Source: Phaseolus vulgaris
Taxonomy: Eukaryota > Streptophyta > Magnoliopsida > Fabales > Fabaceae
DNA: 64,000 nucleotides
Assembly: GCF_000499845.2 (NCBI RefSeq)
Contig: NC_023754.2
Span: forward strand, 7,952,477 to 8,016,476
Direction: 5' to 3'
The notes under the pieces: generated by a model
Database searches by the model: none
Told to the model about the DNA's origin: nothing
Seen by the model: only the letters and a program-made list of their open reading frames with translations
Shown: piece by piece, positions 23,939-35,235 of the stretch
Position numbering within the stretch: position 1 is the stretch's first letter
How the letters are laid out: each line of letters begins with the position of its first letter
Translations under genes and position numbers: made by a program

Positions 23939-23943
23939 TGTGT

Positions 23944-24027
23944 GCAATGCAAGAAGATGAAATATAAAGACCAAAAGAAGGTCTACTAAAAAAGTTGGAA
24001 GACAATTGCCTAGGATATAAACAAATA
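23944..24027. other. Sliver of pre-existing sequence between Athila and element B
   Basis: These ~85 bases are continuous with the sequence at 36061 if element B is removed, and with that before 6842 if Athila is removed. They contain no gene. Confidence 0.6.
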
Positions 24028-24032
24028 AAATG

Positions 24033-24852
24033 TGTACCGCCCTGGTAGTCGGAAGTGATGACGTGGCATCAAGCTACAGTATAGGCGTGTTGACAAGACG
24101 CCAGGTTGGCAGAAGGGAAGGAAGTCGGGGGGCTCGTGTAGTCGCCAGTTATGAAGTTGGCGTGCTCCGATCTCTAGCATACCAGAGCCGGCGATCACCG
24201 GGTCAAAGATGAAGTCGCCAGATGTAAACTCAGGCGACCAAGTGACTGGAGATCGCCGGAGCAAGCACATCGCCGAAGACAAAGGTGGTGCAGATTATGA
24301 AGGCGGCCGGCGAGACCACATGGAAGGTGTACGAGGGCACCCTAACTCGCCAATCCCTGTAGAGATCGCACTCCAAGTTAGCTATGCACTGGGCAGTACC
24401 ATGCATAAGTAACTTAGCCAAGAGAGAGTCAGAAGCAACGCCCAAGTCAAGGAGGCTCCAGATGATGGCACGTGTACGACTGGATGCGAGCCACGTGTCC
24501 AGGTGCGTAACTGCCTGGAGAGAGAAAGTGACCAGGTATAAAAGGGTTTCCCAACGAACTTTTGAGGAACGCACGTTCAGATTGTCTTCTTTACGCTTGC
24601 GAGTTCTTGAGCATACTGTGAGAGAGAGAGAATTAGTTCACGGTTCCTTGAGAGTTCTTGAGTGTTACTCTTGAAGTATTTGGTGGTTCAGTCACTGACT
24701 TGGGCGTTGGAGTGCGATCGGCCGCAGCGGCGCCGCTCTGTTCTTTTGCAGGTTCTTGAGGTGGATCGTGACGAAGGACGGAGGTTGAAGCGGTGCACAC
24801 GTCGATCCATTAACGAGGCACGTTCCAACGTTTTGGTCAACAGGCAGGATCA
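24033..24852 (+). repeat. 5' LTR of element B
   Basis: A TATA box (GTATAAAAGGG) lies at about 24535-24545. The block CACTGACTTGGGCGTTGGAGTGC at about 24695 is shared with other Tat-type LTRs in the window; both ends match the 3' LTR exactly. Confidence 0.93.
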
Positions 24853-25267
24853 TCAAGCGCCCACCGTGGGGCCGTGTAAAACCTGTTCCCATCCACAGCG
24901 TGAGTTCTTGGAGGTTTTCGTAGTTTTTTGCGTGGTTGTGTGTTGGTACAACCATTGTTCGCTGTTCGTTTGAGATTTGTTCGGTGATTTCGCGTTTTCC
25001 ACCGTTCGTTTGGGTTGTTTTTCGGTGAAGTGAAGTTTTCTGCTGTTTACGCGAGATTTGTTCGGTGAGATTTGAGTTCTTTGGCTCGTTTGGTTTGTCG
25101 CGGGAGAGGCGGTGGTTTCTGGTGGAGTTGCGGGTTTCTGTGGAGGTAGGTCCGCTGTGTTCTTGAGTTTTCTTGCGGAGTTTCGCGAAGTTTTGACCGA
25201 TTGATCGCTGAGTCGATCGTCGCTGGAGGAAGTGTGTTCATTGCTCTCTGTGATTTGCTGAGTTTTC
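24853..25267 (+). other. Element B leader with probable primer binding site
   Basis: TCAAGCGCCCACCGTGGGGC immediately follows the LTR and recurs as TCAGGCGCCCACCGTGGGG at 51629 in element C, so it is the likely primer binding site; the tRNA is not assigned. The rest is a G/T-rich leader with repeated TTCGTTTG/TTCGGTG blocks, before the gag ATG at 25268. Confidence 0.65.
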
Positions 25268-28200
25268 ATGAGAAAAATGAGAAGCAACCGTTCAAGTCCA
25301 GTTGCGCCCGTTGCTGCTGAAGGCGCCGCCGCCATGACCATGGCGCAGATGGTGGATATTATGCGCTCGTTGCAGGCAACTGTGGAAGCCTCGCGCATAG
25401 AACAGGCGAGAATGCATGAGGACCTGGCCGCCTCTCGGGCCAGGAATGATGAGCTCAGCAAAGTGACTGAGGAGCTGCGTCAAGCTATTCAGGAGCAGCA
25501 AGGGCGTCCTATTGCTGAAGAGGTCGCGCCGTCAACGCCGCCTCGTGTTTTCCCCATGCCTTTCGCTCAGGCGATTACTGACACGCCTATTCCTGCGAGT
25601 GTGGTTCCTGTTAAGGCTGTTTTCACCGGCGTGGAGGATCCTGAAGCTCATCTCACCACGTTCCATACGCAGATGATGCTGTCAGGAGGATCAGACGCCG
25701 TATACTGCAAGATGTTCGTGAGCACACTCCAGGGAACGGCGTTGGAATGGTTTGTGAGCCTGCCTAACGGTCACATAACCAACTTCCAACAGTTTTCAAA
25801 GATTTTCGTCGAGCAGTACATCGTGAATAAGGCACCGCCCAGGGTGTCTTATGATTTGTTTGATATAAGGCAGTATCAGGGAGAGTCCCTCAGGGACTAC
25901 CTGAATCGCTTTGGGACGCAGATGGTCAGATCGCCGGCCAAAGATGAGGAAATGTTGGTCTATGCATTTAAGAAGGGCGTGCTGCCAGGACCATTCTGCG
26001 AGGCCTTGATCAGGGCTCACCCGGCCACGTTTGTTGAGGTTAGGCGACTTGCAGTGGCCCACATCGCCGATGAGAGCGAAGTCGCCGAGAAGAGAGGAAG
26101 CGTGGCTCCCGCTAGGCCACGCGCCCAGACCAGAATCCAGCCACAGAGGGTGCTGGAGACAGCAGCGGCCAGAAGGGATCAGAGGACTCGCCACCCTTAT
26201 GATCCAAGGAAGAACAAGGGCAGGGGCCAAGGGCGCCAGCAACCAGCACGCCGGGAATATAATCGCCCGCCTAAGCACAAGTTCGTCATGGGATTGGCGG
26301 ACCTGATCGCCATTCCCAACTTATCCGCTAGGTTGAAAGCGCCAGAGAAGGTGGGCGACAAGGTGCTGGGACCAAAGCCAGACGCCTGGTGTGAGTTTCA
26401 CCAAGGCTTTGGCCACACCGTGGATTCGTGCTTGGCTTTAGGATACCAGCTCGACGATCTGGTTAAGAGTGGGTTCCTAAATGACTATTTGCTGGATAGA
26501 AGGACGGGGGGCGCGTCGAGCTCCCAACCAGCAGGTGGAGAAGCTCAGCAGCACGAGATGCCTACGCACGGGGAAATCCACACCATTGCAGGGGGTTTCT
26601 CAGGGGGTGGATGCACCGCATCACAGAGGAAGAGGTATGCAAGGTCAGTGATGACGGTGGATATGTTTGAAGACCACTCGCCGGAAGTGGACATTACATT
26701 CACCAAGCAAGATCTTCGGGACGTTGTGCCTCACGACAACGATCCCATAGTCATCTCGTTGATCACAGCAGGGAGAAAGGTCCACAGGGTTCTGGTGGAC
26801 CAGGGAAGTTCGGCAGACATAATGTTCTGGCCGACTTTCACGCAGCTGGAGCTGCCCCTTGACCAGCTGAGGCCCTATGGAGGGTGTTTGTATGGTTTCA
26901 CTAGTGACCAAGTGGAGGTCAGGGGGTACATAGAGTTGAGGACTACGTTTATAGAGGAGGCGGGTTCGAGAACCGAGAAAATCAAATACCTTGTTGTAAA
27001 CGCTCCTTCAGCATACAACATTATGTTGGGAAGACCCACGCTCAACAGGATAGGCGCTATACCGTCGACCCGGCACATGAAGGTGAAGTTGCCATCTATG
27101 GAGGGGGTGGTGATCACCATCAAATCCGATCAGAAAGAAGCAAAGAAGTGCTATGAGAATAGCCTGAAAAACAAAAGATCGGTGAGTTACGTTACAACCA
27201 GCCCGCCTCCTGGTGTGAAGCCCAGATCGACGGTAGTAGAAGAGAGCGCCGGAAGAGACGTGGAGATGGTGGATGCTGAGCTGGGGGAGGGGAACGTCGG
27301 TCTGGAGGAAGAAGAGGCAAGGAATCGCCCTGAGGAAGCGAGAGAACTGGGAATCGCCAGGGCGGTGATCGCCAGAGAGACCAGGCCAAAACCCGTCGAG
27401 CAGTGGCTCGAGAGAGAGATCGGGGGAAAGATCTTCAAGCTGGGAAGATCCCTGGAGGTGGAACTCCAGGACCAGATTGCCAAGGTGATAGAACGGCATC
27501 TGGATGCGTTTGCATGGTCCGCTTCGGACATGCCCGGGATCGATCCCGACTTCTTGTGCCATCACCTGGCGATGGACAACTTGGTGAGACCAGTGCGACA
27601 AAGAAGAAGAAAGTTCAACGAGGAGAGGAGGCAGGCGATTAGGGACGAAACACAGAAACTCCTCGCTGCAGGCCACATCAGGGAGGTCCAGTACCCTGAA
27701 TGGCTGGCAAATGTCGTGCTGGTGAAGAAGAGTAATGGGAAATGGCGCATGTGCGTCGATTTCACTGATCTGAATAAGGCCTGCCCAAAGGATTCATATC
27801 CTTTACCAAGCATAGACGCCCTGGTGGATAGTGCTGCAGGGTGTAAGTTGTTGAGCTTCCTGGATGCCTTCTCGGGGTATAACTAGATCAAGATGCATCC
27901 CATGGATGAAGAGAAGACTGCCTTCATGACCGAGAGATCGTGCTACTGCTACATGGTGATGCCGTTTGGGCTGAAGAACGCGGGGGCCACGTACCAGAGG
28001 TTGATGGATCGAGTACTTGCACCGATGCTGGGAAGGAATGTGCAAGCGTACGTCGATGACATGGTCGTGACCTCGCCAGAAAAAAGCAAGCACGTTGCAG
28101 ACTTGGAGGAATTGTTCACGACGATCGCCAAGTTCAAGTTGAAGCTGAATCCAGAAAAATGCATCTTTGGCGTGGAGGCTGGAAAGTTTTTGCGTTTCCT

Positions 28201-30706
28201 CTTAACTGAAAGAGGAATAGAGGCCAACCCGGACAAGTGTGCCGCCATCTTGGCGATGAGGAGCCCGGCCACTGTGAAAGAAGTGCAACAGTTAACAGGT
28301 CGGATGGCAGCCCTGTCTCGCTTCGTGTCAGCTAGCGGAGAGAAGGGCCATCCCTATTTTCAGTGCCTAAGGAGGAATAACAAGTTTGCCTGGACGAAGG
28401 AGTGTGAGGAAGCCTTCGTCAAGCTGAAGGAGTATTTGGCGAGCCCGCCGGTTCTGTGCAAACCGTTGGTGGGAACCCCTCTCAGGTTGTATTTTGCTGT
28501 AACTGAGAGGGCGGTGAGTGCGGTGCTCGTCCAAGACCAAGATCAGGCTCAGAAGCCTATTTATTTTGTTAGTAAGGTGTTGCAGGGCCCCGAAACGAGA
28601 TATCAGGCCCTGGAGAAGGCTGCACTGGCAGTAGTATTTTCGACGAGAAGGTTGCGCCACTACTTCCATAGCTTCACGATACTGGTGATGACTGACCTGC
28701 CCATCCAGAAGGTCTTGAAGAAGCCCGACGTTGCGGGAAGGATGGTGAAGTGGGCAGTGGAGCTGTCAGAGTTTGACATTAAGTATGAGCCCCGAGGCCC
28801 GATCAAGGGGCAAATCTTCGCAGATTTCGTGGTCGAGCTCTCATCTGAGGCGACACGAGTGGAGGGGGACAATTTCCGTTGGGTACTCTCGGTGGATGGA
28901 TCGTCGAACCAACAGGGTAGCGGTGCTGGAGTCATCTTGGAAGGACCCAACGGCGTGCTGATCGAACAATCTTTGAGGTTTGCCTTCAAGGCCAGCAACA
29001 ACCAAGCAGAATATGAGGCGCTGATCGCCGGGATCTTGCTGGCAAAAGAGATGCGAGCGAGGGTGTTGATGGCTAAGAGTGACTCGCTGCTAGTCACGGG
29101 GCAAGTAACAGGCGAGTTCCAGGCTAAAGATCCACAAATGGCGGCTTACCTGGAGTATGTGCAGGAATTGAAGAGTTCCTTTGCCTCCTTTGAAGTGGTG
29201 CATGTGCCCAGAGAGCAGAATGCCCGAGCTGACTTACTAGCCAAGCTCGCCAGTTCAGGCAAGGGGGGTAGGCAGAGGACGGTGATTCAAGAAACTCTGA
29301 AGACGCCGAGAGCATTTGTGGCAGATCACCTGGTTCTTCAGATAAGCAGGTCGACGGAAAAAGCGGCAAGAAGTCACAGGTCTTTGACGCAAGAAACGTT
29401 GAGATCGCCGAGAATTAGAGCGTGTCGGGGAGAGAGGGTGAACATGACGCAGGTCTGCGCTACTCATGAGCCAGACACCTAGATAACACAGTACAAGCGG
29501 TGCCTGGCAGATGGCCTTCTCCCGCTGGATCCGACAGAGGCTAGGAAGGTAAAGAAAAATTCTAGCAAGTACACATTGAATGATGGCGATCTGTACAGGT
29601 TTGGGTTCACTCACCCACTCCTGGAATGTGTGCATGGCGAGAAATGCACGAGAATTATGGCAGAGCTCCACGAAGGGATATGCGGAAGCCACGTCGGGGG
29701 TCAAGCTCTTGCCGCAAGGACTCTCCGTGCAGGTTACTACTGGCCAACGATGAGGGAAGATTGCAAGAGATATGCACAGTGTTGCAAACAATGCCAACAG
29801 CACGCCGATTGGCACAAGGCGCCTCCCGAGGAGTTGAAATCGATTTACAGCCCTTGGCCGTTTCACACTTGGAGAATGGACATTCTGGGACCATTCCCGC
29901 TGGCGATCAGGCAGATGAAGTACTTGGTGGTGGCGATTGAGTATTTCACCAAGTGGATCGAAGCAGAACCAGTGGCCCAGATCACCGCACACAAGATCGA
30001 AGGTTTCGTGTGGAAGAACATTGTGTGCCGGTTTGGGGTGCCCAAGCGCCTGGTGTCGGACAATGGGACTCAGTTTGCAAGTCACCTGTTGAAGAAGCTG
30101 TGTGAAGGGGTGGGAATTCAACAAGTGTTTGCATCCGTCGAGCACCCTCAGACAAATGGCCAAGTAGAGTCAGCTAATCGGGTGTTGCTAAGAGGTTTGA
30201 AGAGAAGGTTAGAGAAAGCCAAAGGAAGCTGGGCTGAGGAGGTACCCCGTATAGTCTGGGCGTACCACACCACCGAGCAGTCAGGAACCCATGAGACCCT
30301 GTTCAGCTTGGTCTATGGATGTGACGCAATGATTCCGGTGGAGATCCAGGAGAGCTCGCCGAGATTCCAGAACTTCGTAGAGGAAGACTCGAATGAGGAG
30401 AGAAGGTTGAACCTGGATCTACTGGATGAAGTCAGGGAAGAAGCGAGGTTAAAAGCTGAGGCGGTGAAGAGAAGGATTGAACGAAGATATAACTCGAAGG
30501 TGATGCCGAGACAGTTTAGAGAAGGCGACTTGGTGATGAGGAAAGCACACCAGTACGAGATGGAGAATAAACTGTCGCCCAAGTGGACGGGACCGTTCAG
30601 AATAACCGAGGCGCTCGGGAACGGCGCCTACCGCTTAGAGACATTGGAAGGAGGGGCGATTCCTCGCACTTGGAACGCCACGCACCTCAAGTTGTGTTAC
30701 AGTTAA
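25268..30706 (+). pseudogene. Element B gag-pol, single frame with two stop codons
   Basis: One frame of 1813 codons runs from ATG 25268 to TAA 30706, broken only by TAG at 27884-27886 and at 29480-29482 (element C has a sense codon at both sites). Gag: coiled coil near residues 20-80, retrotrans-gag core (FVSTLQGTALEWFVSLP), and a zinc-knuckle-like CEFHQGFGHTVDSC. Protease VLVDQGSSADIMFW (26790). Reverse transcriptase WRMCVDFTDLNKACPKDSYP and YVDDMVVTSPEKS (28050). The first RNase H is degenerate (LYFAVTERAVSAVL, lacking the usual acidic residue). A second, archaeal-type RNase H follows (SVDGSSNQQGSGAGVILEGP, NNQAEYEALIAG). Integrase finger GSHVGGQALAARTL...CKQCQQH; core with MDILGPFP, LVSDNGTQFASH and QTNGQVESANR; C-terminal KWTGPFRITEALG. 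Two point mutations alone separate it from an open frame. Confidence 0.93.
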
Positions 30707-32019
30707 GAAGCTTTGTAAGTAAAGACAAACACGAAGTTATATTACAATGTCTCTGTTAAAACAGTTTGAAGGGGGCACTCTTTTTTCCCTAAGGAGGGTT
30801 TTTAACGAGGCCACCCAATAAAGAAGAGTTTTTGAAACTCAAAGTTGTTTTAGATTGCATGATTGTTGTTTTCAGAAAGTTTTGAAGGAAGACCTTGTCA
30901 CTTATATGTGATTTAAGGCAAGTAAAGATTTATTGCATGCTTTCTAAAAGGTTTTAAGTCCTCATCGTCTTTCGGCGATCGGAGGCACCAGTTAAAGTTA
31001 AAGTCCTCATCGTCTTTCGGCGATCGGAGGCACGAGTTAAAAGACCTCAACGCCCTCGCGCGTTCTGAGGCGAGATAAAGACCTCCTCGCCGTCGAGCGA
31101 GTGCAGGCGAGGAAGAGCGAAAAGTCCTCAGTGTTTCTGGGGGCGAGAAGATGTAACCCCTGGGGCAATGTAGAGGCACCAGTGAAAAGTCCTCAGTGTT
31201 TCTGGGGGCGAGAAGATGTAACCCCTGGGGCAATGTAGAGGCACCAGTGAAAAGTCCTCAGTGCTTCTGGGGGCGAGAAGATGTAACCCCCGGGGCAATG
31301 TAGAGGCAAGATTAAAGACCTCCTCGCCGGTGAGCGAGTTCAGGCGAGTTAAAGACCTTCTCACCGATGAGCGAGTTCAGGCAAGATAAAATCCTCCTCG
31401 TCTCGAACGAGTTCAGGTATGGTGTAAAGGGTGGAAGAAGTTTGGAGGATGGCTAAGGTAGGTTCGAAGAGAACGCCTAGCCACCCGGTCTCTTGTTCTG
31501 AAGCTCAAGGAGGTAGAGAAGGATCCGAAGGGCGCCTTTACCCCCAGATAAAGGAACAAGGGCCAAGGTATGAAGCCAGAAAGAAGCTGATATCGCCAAG
31601 AGTCTTTGGCAACCAGGAAAAGTTCAAGCAATGGCGAGAAGTTAAGACCCATTTTGATAAGGCAGATCGGGTGAAGCAATGTCTTAAGCCATTAGTTGAG
31701 TTAAAGTTCGTTGTTTGAAGAATGATTTTACGCTAAGGTTCATTGCCTTGAGATTACAAGTTGTTAGAGTGATTATTATTCGTGATCGAAGTGGTTCGAA
31801 GCAGTTAAGTATAAGATCGCGCTTACGAAATCGCTAAGTTAATTTCTTGAAGCAAATTGTTGAAGGAAAGTTAAAGCAGCCAAAGAAGTTGCAAGAGGAA
31901 ATACAAAGACTTTATCGTTAAAGTAAATATCAGTTCGAGGCACATGTACAGAAAAATATAAAGTTTATTACAATTGTATGTAAGGAGAAAGCATAAAGGT
32001 AGTGGATGGAGGAAATCGA
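30707..32019. repeat. Element B post-pol region with tandem repeats
   Basis: After the pol stop a GTTTGAAGGGGGCAC block is followed by CCCTAAGGAGGGTTTTTAA, also present in element C. From about 30950 to 31420 there are short tandem repeats: three 65-bp units starting AAAAGTCCTCAGTG at about 31120, 31185 and 31250, flanked by shorter units containing TCGTCTTTCGGCGATCGGAGGCA and CTCGCCGNNGAGCGAGTNCAGGCGAG. The segment up to 32019 is the probable 3' UTR of the antisense gene. No convincing frame was seen. Confidence 0.75.
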
Positions 32020-34638
32020 TCAGTCTTCAGCGGGAACAACCTTCCCATCCACCACCTCGTTGTTGAGGGACACCATGCTAAGATCTAGATCGGGGAACAA
32101 GCAGGCAAACTGTTCCCGTGCGGCCTCGAATCCGGCAGCAAGAATTTGGGCAGAACTCAGATTAAGCTCCTCGATCTGTTTCTTGAGTTCTTCAGTTTGT
32201 TTCCTCAGCCCCTCGTTCTGCTGCTCCAGCTCTTCAGCTTGCTTCTTGAGTTTTTCGATGGTTTCCTGAGCTTGAAGAAGGTCTTCAACAACCTTCTTGG
32301 ATTCTGCCTGCACTTGGCCCAGTTCAGCAGCAATTTTCCCTTTTTCGTTGTTGGCTTCAGCAAGCTTGGCCATGGTGTCATCCCTCTCTTTCTCCACCTT
32401 TCCCAGGAAGACCTCCCGATCGGCTGACCTTTGTTCCAGTTTCTTCACCTTGGCGGCGTCAGTTTTAATCAAGGCCTCCAGGTCAGCCACTTTGACGCGA
32501 TAAGGCACCAGTTTGCTTTCTAGCTCGATCTTCTCTTGAGCCAAAAGCTGTACCTTATGGCGGAGATCGGTGGCCTCCTTGCGTGCCACCCGGAGCTCGG
32601 TGCTCATTGCATCTTCTACTCGGGAGTGTTCAATCTCGGCGAGTGTCAGATTGAAGGATAACTTCTCCGCCTCAATCCTTATAGTGTTATTCTCAGTTCG
32701 AAGGGCGAAGAGGTCATCCTGGAGCTTCCTGGTGGAGCTCTCCACAGCTTTAGATATAATGGCGGGGAAATCCTCCGCCATCATCTTTAGTTTCGCTGAG
32801 AAAGGCTCCCACGTCCTCTTGACCTCAAGAGAGAGGTTTGCTTGTGGGGGCACCGGGTGGGCTTGTTGTTGATTTTCGCCGCCACCTTCTTGAGTTGGTT
32901 GCTCAGCGGGTTCTTCTTGGCGTGGTGGCGACGTCGGGGATTCAGTAATAAGAATTGGAGAGTGGTGAGCACCTTCATCCCCGATTGGTGCAGCGTTTGC
33001 GGTGGAGGCGTTTGAAGGAGGACCCCCTCCAGCTGATATGTAAGGCGTGGAGGCGCTCGGGGGGTTCTCCAAGAAGTTGGCTTCGGCGCCCTCAGCCACA
33101 GGAGGCGCAGACGCCAATGGAACCGCTTGGACTGGTGAGGTGGGAGCTGGTGGAGGAGGCAATGTTGGAGGTGGAGCAGGCGTAGATGGCGGTGTTGATG
33201 TTGGAAGAGGGGGTGGAGCGGGTGGTGAAGAAGGCGCCACCCTCTTCCTCTTGGTGACAAGGCCATCTTCTGTTGCCTCATCATCATCCTCTTCTTCTTC
33301 CTCGTGGACTACTTGGGGGGTTTTCCTCTTTGGTTTCCTGAGGACAAGCTTTTTACGTTGGTTGGCGGGTTGGACATCGTGAGGAGTTGGGCCTTTGGGT
33401 GGCGATCTGCCCTGAGCAGCGGCGATCTCCACCACAGAGTTTGGCACGGTTTGGGAACCCGATGCCAACCCGTGGGTTCGGGCGAGCGCCCTTAGTTCAA
33501 CGAGCTTGCCCTGGCCCAACATATGATCTGCATACAGCAAAAATGCATGGGTTAGCTCAGAGAGAAAATAAATGCATAAGGCAGTATGCAGCAGAGCAGA
33601 TAGATGGTGCAGAAAATAAAACCAAAGTCTTGCGCACAACGCACAAGACGCCCAGAAACAGTTAACAGAGGTAATGTCAAAATAAAGACTTAGACGTTGA
33701 GGTGAGTTCTAACCTATGCGAATTTCGAGTTGATCTTCAAAGAACTCGAAGCAGATGAGTGTGGTGGTGAGGAAGGTGATGTTGGCGTCTGCCACACTCT
33801 TCCAGAAGAAGCAGAGGTCTCTGTCCAAGGCACCCATGCTCTCAAGACTTCTTGGCCTCCTGAAGCTGCTTTTGGACTCTTTGTTCCCCTTGTTTACCCA
33901 ATACAAGGGGAAACCGTCGAGCAAAGAAGCGTCCTTGTCATTAGGGCGCACCTGGACAAACTTGCCCTTCCAATCTTTGTAGGATTGCTGGAAGATAGAG
34001 AGGATCGACCTCCCAGCAATCCCGTTCAAGCTTGGGTGCTTGGCTTCAAAAAGAAATAAGAAAACGTCCACTGACGCTGGCAGCCCCAAGTGGTCGCACA
34101 TTATTTGGAAAGCCCGTACGAACGCCCAGCTGTTGGGATGGAGCTGGGCGGCGGCAATGTCGAGCTCGGTGAGAAGCTCCCTTTCAAAACGAGTGAAGGG
34201 AAACCTAAGTTTCACCTTCTTGAATAGAGTGGTATATATGAGGCAGAACAGCCCGCCGGTGTTCCCCTTGTCATCGACGCACACCGGCATATCGGGAGAG
34301 CAAGGCAGCACCCTCATCTTCTCGTCGTGCTCCTTGTGGAACGATAGGTGAGGCTCGTCCCCCTTCTTCAATCGCAGAACTGCCCCAGCAGAGTTTACAG
34401 AAGATGTTTCCTTCAATAATGTCGGGGTGGCCCATGGGTATAGTTTTTTGAAATCTGGAGAAGGCACGGAGGCTCCTCCGGCGACGGGAGGAGTGGCCTG
34501 AGCCAAGTTGGGACGGGAGGGTGCATGCCTCTCAGCCTGAGAAGAAGAAGCATCACGTGCTCGCGGTGGGTTGTGTGCTTGTGAGGAGGGGTTTCGTGAC
34601 GAAGGAGGAGGATTTGGGGTGATCTTTGAGCGAGTCAT
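32020..34638 (-). CDS. Antisense spliced gene of element B (~810 aa, transposon-associated domain plus coiled coil)
   Basis: Start ATG at 34636-34638. Coding exon 1 is 34638-33714, ending with donor G|GTTAG. The intron is 33713-33528 (186 bp) with acceptor TATGCAG. Coding exon 2 is 33527-32020. Phase 1 is kept and the joined frame has 811 codons including the stop, with no internal stop. Exon 1 starts with ~60 residues rich in S, P and A. It then has a globular part (about 65-305) with FPFTRFERELLTELDI, LHPNSWAFVRAFQIMCDHLG and LLDGFPLYWVNK, which recalls the plant 'putative gypsy-type transposon' family (PF04195-like; by eye only). Exon 2 has K/R-rich and P-rich stretches, then a C-terminal coiled coil (E/K/Q heptads). 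Element C carries the same gene at 58857-61444 with the same splice sites. It lies between pol and the 3' LTR, transcribed towards pol. Function is unknown; extra antisense frames are known in some Tat elements. Confidence 0.8.
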
Positions 34639-35235
34639 TGCGGAAGCTGCAAAGGAAGAAGAAAAGAAAAGGTGATCAGGACTCGCAGAGGCTGACTCGA
34701 TCATGAACGAAGGGTGAAAAAACGAACGAACGAAGGTTCGTTGTCACGAAGACGAAGCCCTAAGTTACGAAGAAGGAGAAATGGAAAAAGCAACCCACAA
34801 CGTATGCACCAGACAGTTAAAGGATGATGCGAATCGGTTAAAATGCAGGAAAACCCAGCAGAAGAAGGAAAGGAAGTACCTTTTTATGATCGGAAGAGTG
34901 ATGAAGGAAGTTGGTGATTCAGGAGGTTGAAGAACGTTGAGAGCTTTTGCAGAAGAGAGAGTTGGAGCGTCTGAGAATGCGAAGAAAGTGATGGAACAGT
35001 GGAGCGAAATGGGTTTAAGGGTTTTTCGAAATGGGTTTGGGAAGCGCAAACGTTAACTGAAGGTAACCGTTGATGAAGCCACGTGTCGAGCGATGGGAGG
35101 AGTGTTTGGTGGAGCGTCAGAGAAGCAAAAAGTACAACCGCTTGGAATTCTGCGCCAGTGCCACGTAGATCGATATTGACGTGACTCCTTTAGTCTTTTC
35201 ACTTGACAAGTCTTCGCTTAAGACTGGGGGGCTTG
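34639..35235 (-). promoter_or_regulatory. Upstream region and 5' UTR intron of the element B antisense gene
   Basis: The minus strand has a pyrimidine-rich leader, a donor AAAAAG|GTACTT (exon end 34880) and an acceptor CTTTGCAG (exon start 34646), giving a 233-bp intron ending 8 bases before the ATG. Element C has the same layout (intron 61453-61694). Upstream there is a CACGTGGC G-box (rc of about 35079-35086) and a CGACACGTGG context. On the plus strand, AGACTGGGGGGCTTG (35221-35235) is the element's polypurine tract. No clear minus-strand TATA box was found. Confidence 0.6.

Noticed and set aside
24031..24033. Element B LTR start at TGTGTACC (24031)
   Set aside because: Only a start at TGTACC (24033) gives matching flanks AAATG on both sides and the same start for both LTRs of B and C.
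31413..31679. 88-codon minus-strand frame in element B, with a relative at 58259-58483 in element C
   Set aside because: Similarity follows from the homology of the two elements. The frame lies downstream of the antisense gene stop and no family motif is seen; it was not called a gene.
34765..35049. 94-codon minus-strand frame upstream of the antisense gene
   Set aside because: It covers the probable leader and 5' UTR intron; it has splice-like signals inside and no recognisable domain.
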